Below are positions 1 to 7,490 of a stretch of DNA of 64,000 nt, one piece after another. The translations under genes and the position numbers were made by a program. The first letter of the stretch is position 1; the number at the start of each line of letters is the position of its first letter. Source of the stretch: Anaerolineae bacterium (GTDB taxonomy: Bacteria; Chloroflexota; Anaerolineae; Aggregatilineales; UBA2796); assembly GCA_019637555.1 (NCBI GenBank), contig JAHBVK010000007.1:62001-126000 (forward strand), read 5' to 3'. The notes below the pieces were generated by a model. That model was not told the DNA's origin. It was given only the letters and a program-made list of their open reading frames with translations, and ran no database searches.

Positions 1-1222
1 CGTTGCTCTCGCTGGCTCTATCAGGGATATTCAGCCGCACTCGTGCGCGGCGGGCATTAATCGCTTCAGCAAGATAGCGCGTGGTCGTCATCAGCAGAGT
101 ATTCAGGTCAGTATATTCTTGGAAATTACTGCCGAGTCGGTTGCTCATGCCTTCAATGTCAGCGCGGCGGGAGGCTTCACTGTACAGCCGCGAATTTTCT
201 AAGGCGATGGCGATGGGTCGGGCGATTTGTTCAAGCATTGTGAGATCGGCTTGAGCATAGTAGCCTACCGTTTTGTGCGAAACGTTCAGCGTACCGACGC
301 TGCGCTCTCCACTACGCTGATTCGGATCCACTACTAGCAGCGGCACGAATGCTGTAGCATGTACGCCCGCATCCGCCAGCGTACGATAGTCCATCAGCTT
401 AGGATACTGGGCGACATCATCTTCAGCCTCTGAGAGCGCTAACCGCGCCGGACGCTCCATACCAGAAGCATCAATCGGCACTTCCAACAGAGTCGGGCTG
501 CCATCCTCTGCAAGAATATACAACTCCACCATGATCGCACGCGGTTGCACCAATGCGATGCTCACTACATCAGCATCGATTACCTTGCGTGCATATTCCT
601 GTGCCAGCATAAAGATCGCACCTCGATCAAAAGTCGAGGTGATTCGGCTAGCAAGCGAGGAAACGATCTCAAGCTGTGCTGCCTTTCGCTGAAGCGCTGT
701 TAGGTTTTCCGCTACGTAGATGCTCTGCGCCAGTGCATCAGCAGTCGGCATTGCCAGCAGCAGCACCTGTGCATCGAAGGTGTGCAGCGCGTGATAGACT
801 TCTAGCGCCGCTACACCGATCAATTCCTCGTCCACGAATAGCGGTAAGAACGCCGTTTCCCGGATGCCCTGCCGCTGCAATGCCGCCTGATCGAAACCAA
901 GTTGTTCCGCTTCTGCGATGTTGGCGAGGATGTAGGGTTGCCGAGTCGTCTTGAAATGCTCTATCACGGTGGCGGGCAGGATCATGGTCATGCCTCGCAC
1001 GTTGAAATTGGGGTGTTCTGCCATGATGGTTGCGGATGCGCCTTTGCCTAGCAATGCCACCGCAACGTGATCGACGCGCTGATTTTCGACCAGTCGCGCA
1101 CACAGGTCTTGCACTACCGGATCAGGGCGATTAAGTGGTGATGTTGCAGGTGCAGAGGCGGCGATCTCAGATACTGAATTAGGATCAGGCACGGGTGTCG
1201 TTTCTGCTAGCTCCTGCGTCAT
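1..1222 (-). CDS. GAF-domain sensor protein, C-terminus cut by window edge
   Basis: The frame is open from an ATG at 1222 to the left edge, so about 407 N-terminal residues are visible. I see two tandem GAF-like domains, roughly residues 30-165 and 180-355. Recurrent segments such as AFLPLFVDEELIGV and ATAFVPLLVVD are typical of GAF beta-sheets. A third similar region begins near residue 370. Proteins of this layout usually end in a histidine kinase or GGDEF output domain, but that part lies outside the window. The start codon overlaps the stop of the response regulator upstream (shared ATGA at 1219-1222), so the two are translationally coupled and probably form a signalling pair. No signal peptide or membrane segment is seen, which suggests a cytoplasmic sensor. 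The GAF call is fairly secure; the output domain is unknown. Confidence 0.8.
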   Translation of the reverse strand, partial: MTQELAETTPVPDPNSVSEIAASAPATSPLNRPDPVVQDLCARLVENQRVDHVAVALLGKGASATIMAEHPNFNVRGMTMILPATVIEHFKTTRQPYILANIAEAEQLGFDQAALQRQGIRETAFLPLFVDEELIGVAALEVYHALHTFDAQVLLLAMPTADALAQSIYVAENLTALQRKAAQLEIVSSLASRITSTFDRGAIFMLAQEYARKVIDADVVSIALVQPRAIMVELYILAEDGSPTLLEVPIDASGMERPARLALSEAEDDVAQYPKLMDYRTLADAGVHATAFVPLLVVDPNQRSGERSVGTLNVSHKTVGYYAQADLTMLEQIARPIAIALENSRLYSEASRRADIEGMSNRLGSNFQEYTDLNTLLMTTTRYLAEAINARRARVRLNIPDRASESN

Positions 1223-1608
1223 CGCCTGCGTCCCTTCTTGATGAAGTTCATGACTTCAATGGGAAATCGATCAACATCAATCGGTTTGGGGATATAACCA
1301 TCGCAGCCAGCGTCCAACGATTTCTCCTTATCGCCCTTCATCACATTCGCCGTCAGCGCGATGATCGGTATGCTGTCCAGCTCCTTGATCTGGCGAATGT
1401 CGTTGGTCGCCGTGTAACCATCTTTGCCCGGCATGTTGATGTCCATCAGGATCAAGTCTGGATGTTCTTGCTGCGCTAGTTGGATTCCAGCATCAGCATC
1501 AGCGGCTTCGATCACCTCAATGTCCTCAAACATTAGCACACGCTTGACGAGCATCCGGTTATCGACCTTATCTTCAATATACAGAACCCGTACTGCTGGC
1601 ATCACCAT
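1219..1608 (-). CDS. Single-domain response regulator (CheY-like receiver)
   Basis: This 129-residue protein is a receiver domain with no output domain. The acidic pocket (YIED near residues 10-13), the phospho-acceptor Asp56 in LILMDINMPG, the switch Thr in ALTAN and the conserved Lys in IPKPID are all present, so it should be phosphorylatable. It ends in a short basic tail (KKGRRR). It comes first in a two-gene run and overlaps the GAF sensor by 4 bp, so it is most likely the partner of that sensor or relays its phosphoryl group. ATG at 1608 is used; a second in-frame ATG lies two codons later. It resembles stand-alone receivers of the DivK/PleD type. The downstream target cannot be read from the sequence. 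Confidence 0.9.
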   Translation of the reverse strand: MVMPAVRVLYIEDKVDNRMLVKRVLMFEDIEVIEAADADAGIQLAQQEHPDLILMDINMPGKDGYTATNDIRQIKELDSIPIIALTANVMKGDKEKSLDAGCDGYIPKPIDVDRFPIEVMNFIKKGRRR

Positions 1609-1851
1609 TCATCTACCCATTACGCTATGATTAGGTTGCTCGAGCTAGATCCGTAGAACGGTCAAAGGATCATTGATAAATTGAGAATTGACAGATCGCA
1701 TCCAGTTTAGTCTAATCCAAGCCACCCTTTATTATGCTCACTTACCGCTGTCGTTGGTGTGAAAGTTGTGAAACAGCTTTATAACAAGTTCGTTTTAGCA
1801 GCAGAACATCGCCATATTCAAGCCAATTACTTTTGATCCACGCAATCGACC

Positions 1852-2958
1852 ATGATGCCAACATTGCTGCAAATCATTCCTGCTCTGCTGCTGCTCGGAT
1901 TGTTACTGCTCAACCTCGTGGTCGCTGACCGCGCGGATCGCTACTTTCGCCGCTTGTCAGTGCCGCGAGAGGGGCAGCTACCAACCAGCAGTGCCGCAAT
2001 CATTGTGCCTGCGCGCAACGAAGCAGCAAACATCGGCAGATGCGCCAGCAGTTTGGTTGCACAAAAATATCCGTGTTTCAGCGTCACTATTGTTGATGAT
2101 GATTCTAGTGATGCGACTGCTGAGATTGCCGCGAACGTAGGTGCATCGGTCTTACCTCTACGCGGCTTGCCACCCACGGGTTGGACGGGAAAATGCAATG
2201 CGTGCGATCAGGCAGCGCAGCGCAGCGATGCCGATTGGCTGCTGTTCACCGACGCCGATACTTACCATCAACCGAACGCACTGCGGAATGCCATCGCCTA
2301 CGCCGAGCAGCATAAGCTGGATGCTTTGTCGCTGCTGCTGCACCAAGAATGCGGCACCTTTGCCGAACGGATAGTGCTGCCGCTGGCATATCAGAATTTA
2401 TTCGCCGCCCTACCTTCCGATCACCCAACGTTTAACGGGCAGTTCATCTTGATCCGCCGTCAGGTTTACCAGAATAGCGGTGGTTTCGGATCGGTTCGCG
2501 GGCGGGTGATGGAGGATGTGGCGTTGGCGGACGGGTTATGTCGGCAAGGCTATAAAATCGCGCTGGCGAACGGCGAGGCGCTGGCTTCCGTCCGCATGTA
2601 TCGGGACAGCAGAGCATTGTGGCAGGGCATGACTAAAACTACCTTCACCGCTGCCAAAGATCGCGGATGGGCGGGTTTCGCCTTGGCATTGTTGATCTTC
2701 TGCAACGCTTGCCTGCTACCCCTCGCGTTGATTGCCGCTGTGATCAGTGCACCGTGGTTGCTAGTCTTATCTCTCCTCAACGTTTTAGCAGTCGCGCTGG
2801 GATTGAGTAACTGGCTGCGGCGTTTCGGTGTTCCTGCCTACTATGCTCTGCTTAACCCTATCGGTACGATCTTTCTCTGGCTAGTTGGGGTGGTGGCGAC
2901 GGCGCGAGCAGTCTTCCGGCTTGGTGTCCGCTGGAAAGATCGCACTATCCGCGAATGA
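1852..2958 (+). CDS. Family 2 glycosyltransferase, membrane-anchored
   Basis: This 368-residue protein has one N-terminal membrane segment (about residues 5-25), a GT-A catalytic domain, and two or three C-terminal membrane segments (about 275-350). GT2 features seen: the IIVPARNEAANI nucleotide-binding start, VDDDSSD, the metal-binding TDAD, the acidic MEDVALA, and an RDSRALWQGMTK segment like the (Q/R)xxRW motif. GWTGK resembles carotenoid and hopanoid glycosyltransferases (CrtQ/CruC/HpnB group). It should transfer a sugar from an NDP donor to a lipid or lipid-like acceptor at the inner face of the membrane. No carotenoid or hopanoid genes lie nearby, so the acceptor is not settled. It stands alone, divergent from the signalling pair on its left. 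Confidence 0.85.
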   Translation: MMPTLLQIIPALLLLGLLLLNLVVADRADRYFRRLSVPREGQLPTSSAAIIVPARNEAANIGRCASSLVAQKYPCFSVTIVDDDSSDATAEIAANVGASVLPLRGLPPTGWTGKCNACDQAAQRSDADWLLFTDADTYHQPNALRNAIAYAEQHKLDALSLLLHQECGTFAERIVLPLAYQNLFAALPSDHPTFNGQFILIRRQVYQNSGGFGSVRGRVMEDVALADGLCRQGYKIALANGEALASVRMYRDSRALWQGMTKTTFTAAKDRGWAGFALALLIFCNACLLPLALIAAVISAPWLLVLSLLNVLAVALGLSNWLRRFGVPAYYALLNPIGTIFLWLVGVVATARAVFRLGVRWKDRTIRE

Positions 2959-3026
2959 CGGGACTATCTCTGCTCGACTACTGTTAGTAAGTTCTGCAAA
3001 CCACCCTAAAAATCAGGTTACTAAAA

Positions 3027-3067
3027 TTATCGTTGTGCCGATTACGATAACTCGTCACCTTTATCGT
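3027..3067. promoter_or_regulatory. Three TTATCGT heptamers, two as an inverted repeat, before the TerC gene
   Basis: TTATCGT occurs at 3027-3033, its exact complement ACGATAA at 3044-3050, and TTATCGT again at 3061-3067, just before the TerC start at 3081. The first two arms form a 7-bp inverted repeat with a 10-nt spacer. This looks like an operator for a dimeric regulator, but I cannot name the protein. It does not resemble the Mn-sensing yybP-ykoY riboswitch often found before TerC genes. Confidence 0.4.
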
Positions 3068-3080
3068 CTAATCGTGGGGG

Positions 3081-3842
3081 ATGGTTGCGATGGATCAACT
3101 ATTGACGACAAGTAATCTGATTGGCTTTTTGACTCTGGCGCTGATGGAAGTTGTGCTGGGTATCGATAACGTCATCTTTATCTCTATTCTTGCCAGCAAA
3201 TTACCCGCCGAGCAGCAGCAGCGTGCGCGGCAGGTAGGCTTGTTATTGGCGCTCGGAACGCGCATCCTCTTACTATTGACACTCTCATGGATCGTCGGAC
3301 TCACCACGCCGCTGTTCAACATTCTCGGCGCAGAAATTTCGGGGCGCGATCTGGTCATGATCGGCGGTGGTTTGTTCCTGATCGCTAAAGCCACGCGAGA
3401 GATTCACGAACGGCTGGAAGGGGAAACTGGACATGCCAGCGCCAAAGTAGCCCCCTCGTTCACGGCAGTGATCACGCAGATACTCCTACTCGATGTGGTC
3501 TTTTCGCTTGACTCGGTGATCACCGCGGTGGGCATGGTCAACGAGATCGCCATCATGATTGCGGCGGTGATCACGGCAGTAGCGGTTATGCTGCTGCTAG
3601 CTGGTCGGATCAGCAACTTCGTCAATCAGCATCCGACGGTCAAAATGCTAGCGCTCAGCTTTTTGCTCCTAATCGGACTGACCCTGCTCGTTGAGGGCTT
3701 TGAAGTCCACATTCCGAAGGGTTACATCTACTTTGCGATGGGCTTCTCGATTTTTGTTGAACTGCTTAATCTGCGCGCTCGCAGCCGTTCTGCGGCAGCC
3801 GCGCCGGTCGAACTACACCAGCCATACGCTCCACAGAGTTAA
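3081..3842 (+). CDS. TerC/YgdQ family integral membrane protein
   Basis: This 253-residue protein has about seven hydrophobic segments. It carries the two acidic in-membrane signatures of the TerC/Alx/YoaE group: MEVVLGIDNVIFISIL near the N-terminus and LLDVVFSLDSVITAVGM near the middle. Family members handle metal ions, notably export or metallation linked to Mn2+, and sit in the cytoplasmic membrane; the substrate here is inferred only from the family. GTGGGGG just upstream serves as ribosome-binding site for ATG 3081; ATG 3090 is an in-frame alternative. The stop codon overlaps the stop of the convergent HEAT-repeat gene (TTAA at 3839-3842). Three TTATCGT heptamers upstream may be its operator. 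Confidence 0.88.
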   Translation: MVAMDQLLTTSNLIGFLTLALMEVVLGIDNVIFISILASKLPAEQQQRARQVGLLLALGTRILLLLTLSWIVGLTTPLFNILGAEISGRDLVMIGGGLFLIAKATREIHERLEGETGHASAKVAPSFTAVITQILLLDVVFSLDSVITAVGMVNEIAIMIAAVITAVAVMLLLAGRISNFVNQHPTVKMLALSFLLLIGLTLLVEGFEVHIPKGYIYFAMGFSIFVELLNLRARSRSAAAAPVELHQPYAPQS

Positions 3843-4471
3843 CGGGACTCAATTGCCCTTAGCAGCGTCCGCGCCGACTGCTTGACGACTGCTCGTCCAT
3901 GTTCTACATACCGTGCCGCGATTGCCCGACACTCGTCTCGCAGTTGCGGCGCTGACTTTTGTACTTGCACTAACGCCAGCAGCACCCGTCCAGCTTGCTT
4001 TTCTTCCCACAGTGGCAATGCTTCTTCTAGCAGCGGAAATACCGCTACTGCTGCTTGTGCACTTACCGTCGCGTAATCGCCATATGCCCCGATCACCCAG
4101 TCGCGCACGATCACGCTGCTGTCGGTGCGGAAGATCTGCGCTAAATTCGCTAACTCCTGCGCCATGATCGTCGGGATCGTATGCGCGATCAAGCCAATTG
4201 TGTGCATCGTTTCCCAACGCACTCGCGTCTTATTATGCTTCAACAGGGCGAACAGCGATTCCGCATATGGCGTCATCAGATTGGGTTGCTGCTCCGCTAC
4301 TTTGCACATCACCTCGGCGCAGTCGCCAACTACTTCCGCGTCCGCCAGTTTTAGTCCGGCAGCGATCTCCGCCAGTAGTTGTGGATTTTGTAAGCATACC
4401 AAGGCAACTTCGCTATTATGCTGCTGCGTGCGATCACCTGTGCGCGAGGAAAGCCGATCCAGTATTTGCAT
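3839..4471 (-). CDS. HEAT-repeat protein
   Basis: This 210-residue, all-helical protein has repeating helix pairs such as NPQLLAEIAAGLK/DAEVVGDCAEVMCKVA, ESLFALLKH/VRWETMHTIGLIAH and SVIVRDWVIGAYGDYA. The Arg/Asp spacing is that of HEAT-type repeats. Such proteins are protein-binding scaffolds. There is no signal peptide, catalytic motif or membrane segment, so I assign no specific function. It is convergent with the TerC gene, sharing the TTAA palindrome in which both stop codons lie. That argues against co-transcription with TerC. Confidence 0.75.
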   Translation of the reverse strand: MQILDRLSSRTGDRTQQHNSEVALVCLQNPQLLAEIAAGLKLADAEVVGDCAEVMCKVAEQQPNLMTPYAESLFALLKHNKTRVRWETMHTIGLIAHTIPTIMAQELANLAQIFRTDSSVIVRDWVIGAYGDYATVSAQAAVAVFPLLEEALPLWEEKQAGRVLLALVQVQKSAPQLRDECRAIAARYVEHGRAVVKQSARTLLRAIESR

Positions 4472-4672
4472 AGTAGTTCCTTGTTCCCTTCTGCTCTGCT
4501 TAAGGCAGATAGACCACCCTCAGATCACCCAACTGACCTATCCAAAATAACGTCACTCTGCCCATGTTGCACAACTCACTCTGCCGTAAATTATGTGCAT
4601 AACAACGCCACAGCAAGCAAATGAATGATAGCAAGCAAAGGCGTTGTGAGTTGAAGTGAAAGGAAGATCATC

Positions 4673-4840
4673 ATGTTGAGTTGGGCATTGTTGTTCTTGG
4701 TAATCGCTCTCGTTGCTGCGTTCTTCGGTTTTACTGGTGTCGCAGGTACGGCAGCGGGTATCGCCCAATTGCTGTTCTTCGTCTTCGTCGTTCTGTTCAT
4801 CGCCTCGCTGATCTTTGGTCGGCGGACGCCAACAGTCTAA
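4673..4840 (+). CDS. DUF1328-like small membrane protein, copy 1
   Basis: This 55-residue protein starts with [20 protein letters not shown] and ends in [14 protein letters not shown]. Two hydrophobic helices flank a Gly/Ala-rich turn and a basic C-terminus follows, the standard build of the DUF1328/YtjA family, whose function is unknown. AGGAAG at 4661-4666 is a good ribosome-binding site. The next gene encodes a homologous 58-residue protein, so this is a tandem duplication, but a hairpin at 4872-4896 separates the two. Nothing in the sequence gives a function. Confidence 0.8.
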   Translation: MLSWALLFLVIALVAAFFGFTGVAGTAAGIAQLLFFVFVVLFIASLIFGRRTPTV

Positions 4841-4871
4841 CGACTGACGGTACAGCTTCAGGATGAGACTA

Positions 4872-4896
4872 GGGAGCGCACTCAACGCGCTCCCTC
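4872..4896 (+). terminator. Hairpin after first DUF1328-like gene
   Basis: AGGGAGCGC (4872-4880) pairs perfectly with GCGCTCCCT (4888-4896) across a 7-nt loop, and flanking GAC/GTC can extend the stem. No U-tract follows, so it could be a weak terminator or an RNA-stability element between the two small genes. Confidence 0.5.
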
Positions 4897-4996
4897 AGTC
4901 TACGTCTAAGCACAAAACATTGATTAGCTAATGCATTTTTTAAGCACTCAATCTAAACCATTTAACTATCAATCATCACTAGAGGGAATCCAAACA

Positions 4997-5173
4997 ATGT
5001 TGAAGCTGATCCTTTTGCTACTGGGTGTCGGACTGATCGCCGCGCTGTTCGGCTTCGGCGGTATCTCCAACCTCGCGTTTGGCAGCGCCCAATTCTTGAT
5101 CGTTGTACTGATCGGGCTGGTCATTCTTGGCATCGTTGCTGTAGTCGCCTTCGGACGACGCATTTTAGGATAG
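4997..5173 (+). CDS. DUF1328-like small membrane protein, copy 2
   Basis: This 58-residue protein (MLKLILLLLGVGLIAALFGF ... VAFGRRILG) has two hydrophobic helices around a GFGGISN turn and a basic end. It is clearly homologous to the preceding 55-residue protein in the positions of FGF, AQF and FGRR. I chose ATG 4997 because AGAGGGAA at 4981-4988 is a good ribosome-binding site; the frame stays open further upstream but without one. A YggT-family gene follows after 60 bp, so all three may belong to one envelope-related group. The family has no established function. Confidence 0.8.
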   Translation: MLKLILLLLGVGLIAALFGFGGISNLAFGSAQFLIVVLIGLVILGIVAVVAFGRRILG

Positions 5174-5233
5174 CGCATTCGCTCCCGTCGCAAATTGGCG
5201 GAAGATGAGCGTGCTAAGGTAAGGAGCAATACA

Positions 5234-5653
5234 ATGGCACAGGAAAAGATTGAAGTAGTGCGTGTAGCGCCGCACGATGGTTATCAGCGCCGGGTGGTGG
5301 AATATCGTCTCTCTACCCGTGACGCCATTGTTCTGCGCGTAAACCAGATCATCTGGCTGTTGGCAGGGATCGTTTGTCTGCTACTGCTCGTACGTGTAAT
5401 CTTCGTGGCGATCAATGCCAATCCGAGCAGCGATTTCGTGGCGTGGCTATACGCACTGACCAATAACTTCGTGGCTCCCTTCGCAGGGATCACGGGCAAT
5501 CTGACGCTCGGTAGCATCGTTATTGATGTACCTGCACTGATTGCGATGGCGCTGTATACCATCGCCGCTGCGGTGATTACCTACGTGATCCGCATTCTCT
5601 TAGGCTCAACGGGCGGTATGCGCTCCGTGACCGAAGTAGAACGGCTAGATTAA
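5234..5653 (+). CDS. YggT family membrane protein
   Basis: This 139-residue protein has a short polar N-terminus, a first membrane helix (QIIWLLAGIVCLLLLVRVIF), a loop with FVAPFAGI, and a second pair of hydrophobic stretches ending in YVIRILLG. The pattern of long TM, then an NP/F-rich loop ending in PF, then TM matches the YggT domain. YggT proteins are linked to osmotic or turgor adaptation and, in many lineages, lie near cell-division genes. Here the neighbours are DUF1328-like proteins instead. AAGGAG at 5221-5226 fixes the start at ATG 5234; an in-frame ATG at 5195 has no such site. A terminator hairpin follows at 5705-5738. Confidence 0.82.
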   Translation: MAQEKIEVVRVAPHDGYQRRVVEYRLSTRDAIVLRVNQIIWLLAGIVCLLLLVRVIFVAINANPSSDFVAWLYALTNNFVAPFAGITGNLTLGSIVIDVPALIAMALYTIAAAVITYVIRILLGSTGGMRSVTEVERLD

Positions 5654-5704
5654 GCCGCTATCACTGTACGAAAACCAGTTCTTGTCCTCCAAGACAGAAA
5701 GCGG

Positions 5705-5745
5705 AAGCGGTTGAAAGGTCGAATCCCTCCAACCGCTTTTGCGTT
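5705..5745 (+). terminator. Rho-independent terminator after YggT gene
   Basis: AAGCGGTTG (5705-5713) pairs with CAACCGCTT (5730-5738), followed by a broken T-tract (TTGCGTTTT). The convergent hydrolase gene ends at 5777, so this ends the plus-strand transcript. Confidence 0.75.
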
Positions 5746-5776
5746 TTGTATCTACGTTTGTCTACTCTCTACGGCT

Positions 5777-7456
5777 TCAATTTGACTCCCTCAACGGAAT
5801 GATCGGCAGCAGCACATGAGATGGATGTGCCGCGTCGTGATGGATCGTCTGCTCCGCTACGCGGAACTCCGTATCCGTACCTAGCGGATTGCCCGTGTTA
5901 TGATTGCGATCATACTTAGGGAAGGCGCTTGAGTTAATCTCCAAGCGAATACGGTGCCCGCGCTTAAACACCTGTGAAGTGAACCAGCAATCGATCTCGT
6001 ACTCGTAGATTTCATTCGGCGTGATCAGTTCCAGCTGATCCATCCCCTTGCGGAAGCGTGCCCGCACCATGCCATCGGTCAGCCGTTGTGCGAAACCGTT
6101 CTCCCAGACATCCAGTAGTTTGGCAGTGAAGTCCGTATCCGGTGCGGAACTAGCGGCATACAGCTTGACTTTGATCGGTCCGCTGACTTCCACCTCTTCC
6201 GTCAATGGCAGCGTGGTGTATACTAGCACATCTGCGCGATTCTCCACCGCCGCGTAATCGTCGGGTCCTCCGATCTGTGAGCTGGTCGGCGCGGTCAGGA
6301 AGGGGAACGGACGCACCGGATCGTAAGTGAAGTGATCCACTGTTTCTTCTGCTGGCGCTTCTGCTGATAAAGTGCCGTCACCATAACGGCTGTTGGCGCT
6401 GCCACTACTGTGCAAATAGTACGGCGTCCATTGCGTACGCTCCAGCGGGAACTCGCATTCGTCGCGCCACACATTCGATCCCATCACGAACATTCTTATC
6501 GGCGGCTCGGAGTCGATCTGGTTCTGCTCGTCGTTCAACCAACGCCTGAACCAACGCTGCTGATAACCTCGCAGATCGATTAACGCCTGTGCGCCGAAAT
6601 CGACTTCGCCCAATTTGCTCTTGCTGTTGACCGCGTGATCCCACGGACCCATAAGCAGTTTCTGATTACGCCGCGTATGTTCGCTGCGTCCCTGCTTGAC
6701 CATGCCCATAAAGTTCAGCGGCGTACCGATCTGCTCATCGTCGTACCAGCCGCTGATATGCAAGATTGGCACATCAATCTCGCTATAGCGGTTCTGGTAG
6801 CTCATGGCATCCCAGTAGTCATCGAACTGTGTGTGCTTAAGATCTTCTCGCCACCACGTCACAACACGTCCTGCCGCTTCGTCCATCGTGATCAGTGGGA
6901 CGTGCTGATAGACCTTCTCCCAATCCACAATATCAAAATTCTGTACGACTCGCCCGCTCACATAATGCAGCCAGCATAGATGCATCGGACTCGGTACGCC
7001 CGTCGGCGTCTCCACGAACGGATCGGATGGCGCGACGGAGACGCTCATCGCCTTGAGATGCGGCGGGCGCAGCACGGCGGTGAGCATTTGGATGCGCCCC
7101 AGATACGATCCGCCGGACGTGCCGATGTTGCCATTTGACCACGACTGCGCGGCACACCATTCAATTGCGTCGTAGCCATCAACCGCATCGCTGCGATAAG
7201 GCACGAACACACCATCCGAATCGCCACGTCCGCGCACATCCATGTACACGACGGCAAAACCTCCCCGCGCCCACGTGCAGCAATTGGCGATCACTACTTC
7301 GCTAACTTTGTTGTAGGGAGTCCGAAACAAGATCGTGGGGTAGCGACCATCACCGGAGGCAGAGGCAGGACGGTACACATCCGCTGAGAGTGTAATACCA
7401 TCTCGCATCGGCACGCGCACGTTGAGGTCGATCTTCACACCGCTAAGATCGATCAT
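5777..7456 (-). CDS. CocE/NonD family alpha/beta-hydrolase (X-Pro peptidase S15-like)
   Basis: This 559-residue protein opens with VRVPMRDGITLSADVYRP and PTILFRTPYNK, the N-terminal strand pattern of CocE. The nucleophile elbow is GGSYLG with Ser117, preceded by DGYDAIEWCAAQSWSNG. A C-terminal jelly-roll, the X-Pro dipeptidyl-peptidase C-terminal domain, occupies roughly residues 320-550 (DTDFTAKLLDVWENG; RGHRIRLEINSSAFPKYDRN). Family members hydrolyse esters, amides or X-Pro peptides; the substrate cannot be read here. No signal peptide is seen. The length fits the family (550-600 residues), and ATG 7456 is the natural start. It lies 34 bp downstream of the persulfide dioxygenase/rhodanese gene on the same strand, so co-transcription is possible. 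Confidence 0.88.
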   Translation of the reverse strand: MIDLSGVKIDLNVRVPMRDGITLSADVYRPASASGDGRYPTILFRTPYNKVSEVVIANCCTWARGGFAVVYMDVRGRGDSDGVFVPYRSDAVDGYDAIEWCAAQSWSNGNIGTSGGSYLGRIQMLTAVLRPPHLKAMSVSVAPSDPFVETPTGVPSPMHLCWLHYVSGRVVQNFDIVDWEKVYQHVPLITMDEAAGRVVTWWREDLKHTQFDDYWDAMSYQNRYSEIDVPILHISGWYDDEQIGTPLNFMGMVKQGRSEHTRRNQKLLMGPWDHAVNSKSKLGEVDFGAQALIDLRGYQQRWFRRWLNDEQNQIDSEPPIRMFVMGSNVWRDECEFPLERTQWTPYYLHSSGSANSRYGDGTLSAEAPAEETVDHFTYDPVRPFPFLTAPTSSQIGGPDDYAAVENRADVLVYTTLPLTEEVEVSGPIKVKLYAASSAPDTDFTAKLLDVWENGFAQRLTDGMVRARFRKGMDQLELITPNEIYEYEIDCWFTSQVFKRGHRIRLEINSSAFPKYDRNHNTGNPLGTDTEFRVAEQTIHHDAAHPSHVLLPIIPLRESN

Positions 7457-7490
7457 CAGTTCTCTTTTCTGTTGTCAGGAGGATACTAGA

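Noticed and set aside
2959..3080. yybP-ykoY Mn riboswitch before the TerC gene
   Set aside because: The conserved stem and loop sequences of that riboswitch are not present; only the TTATCGT repeats are.
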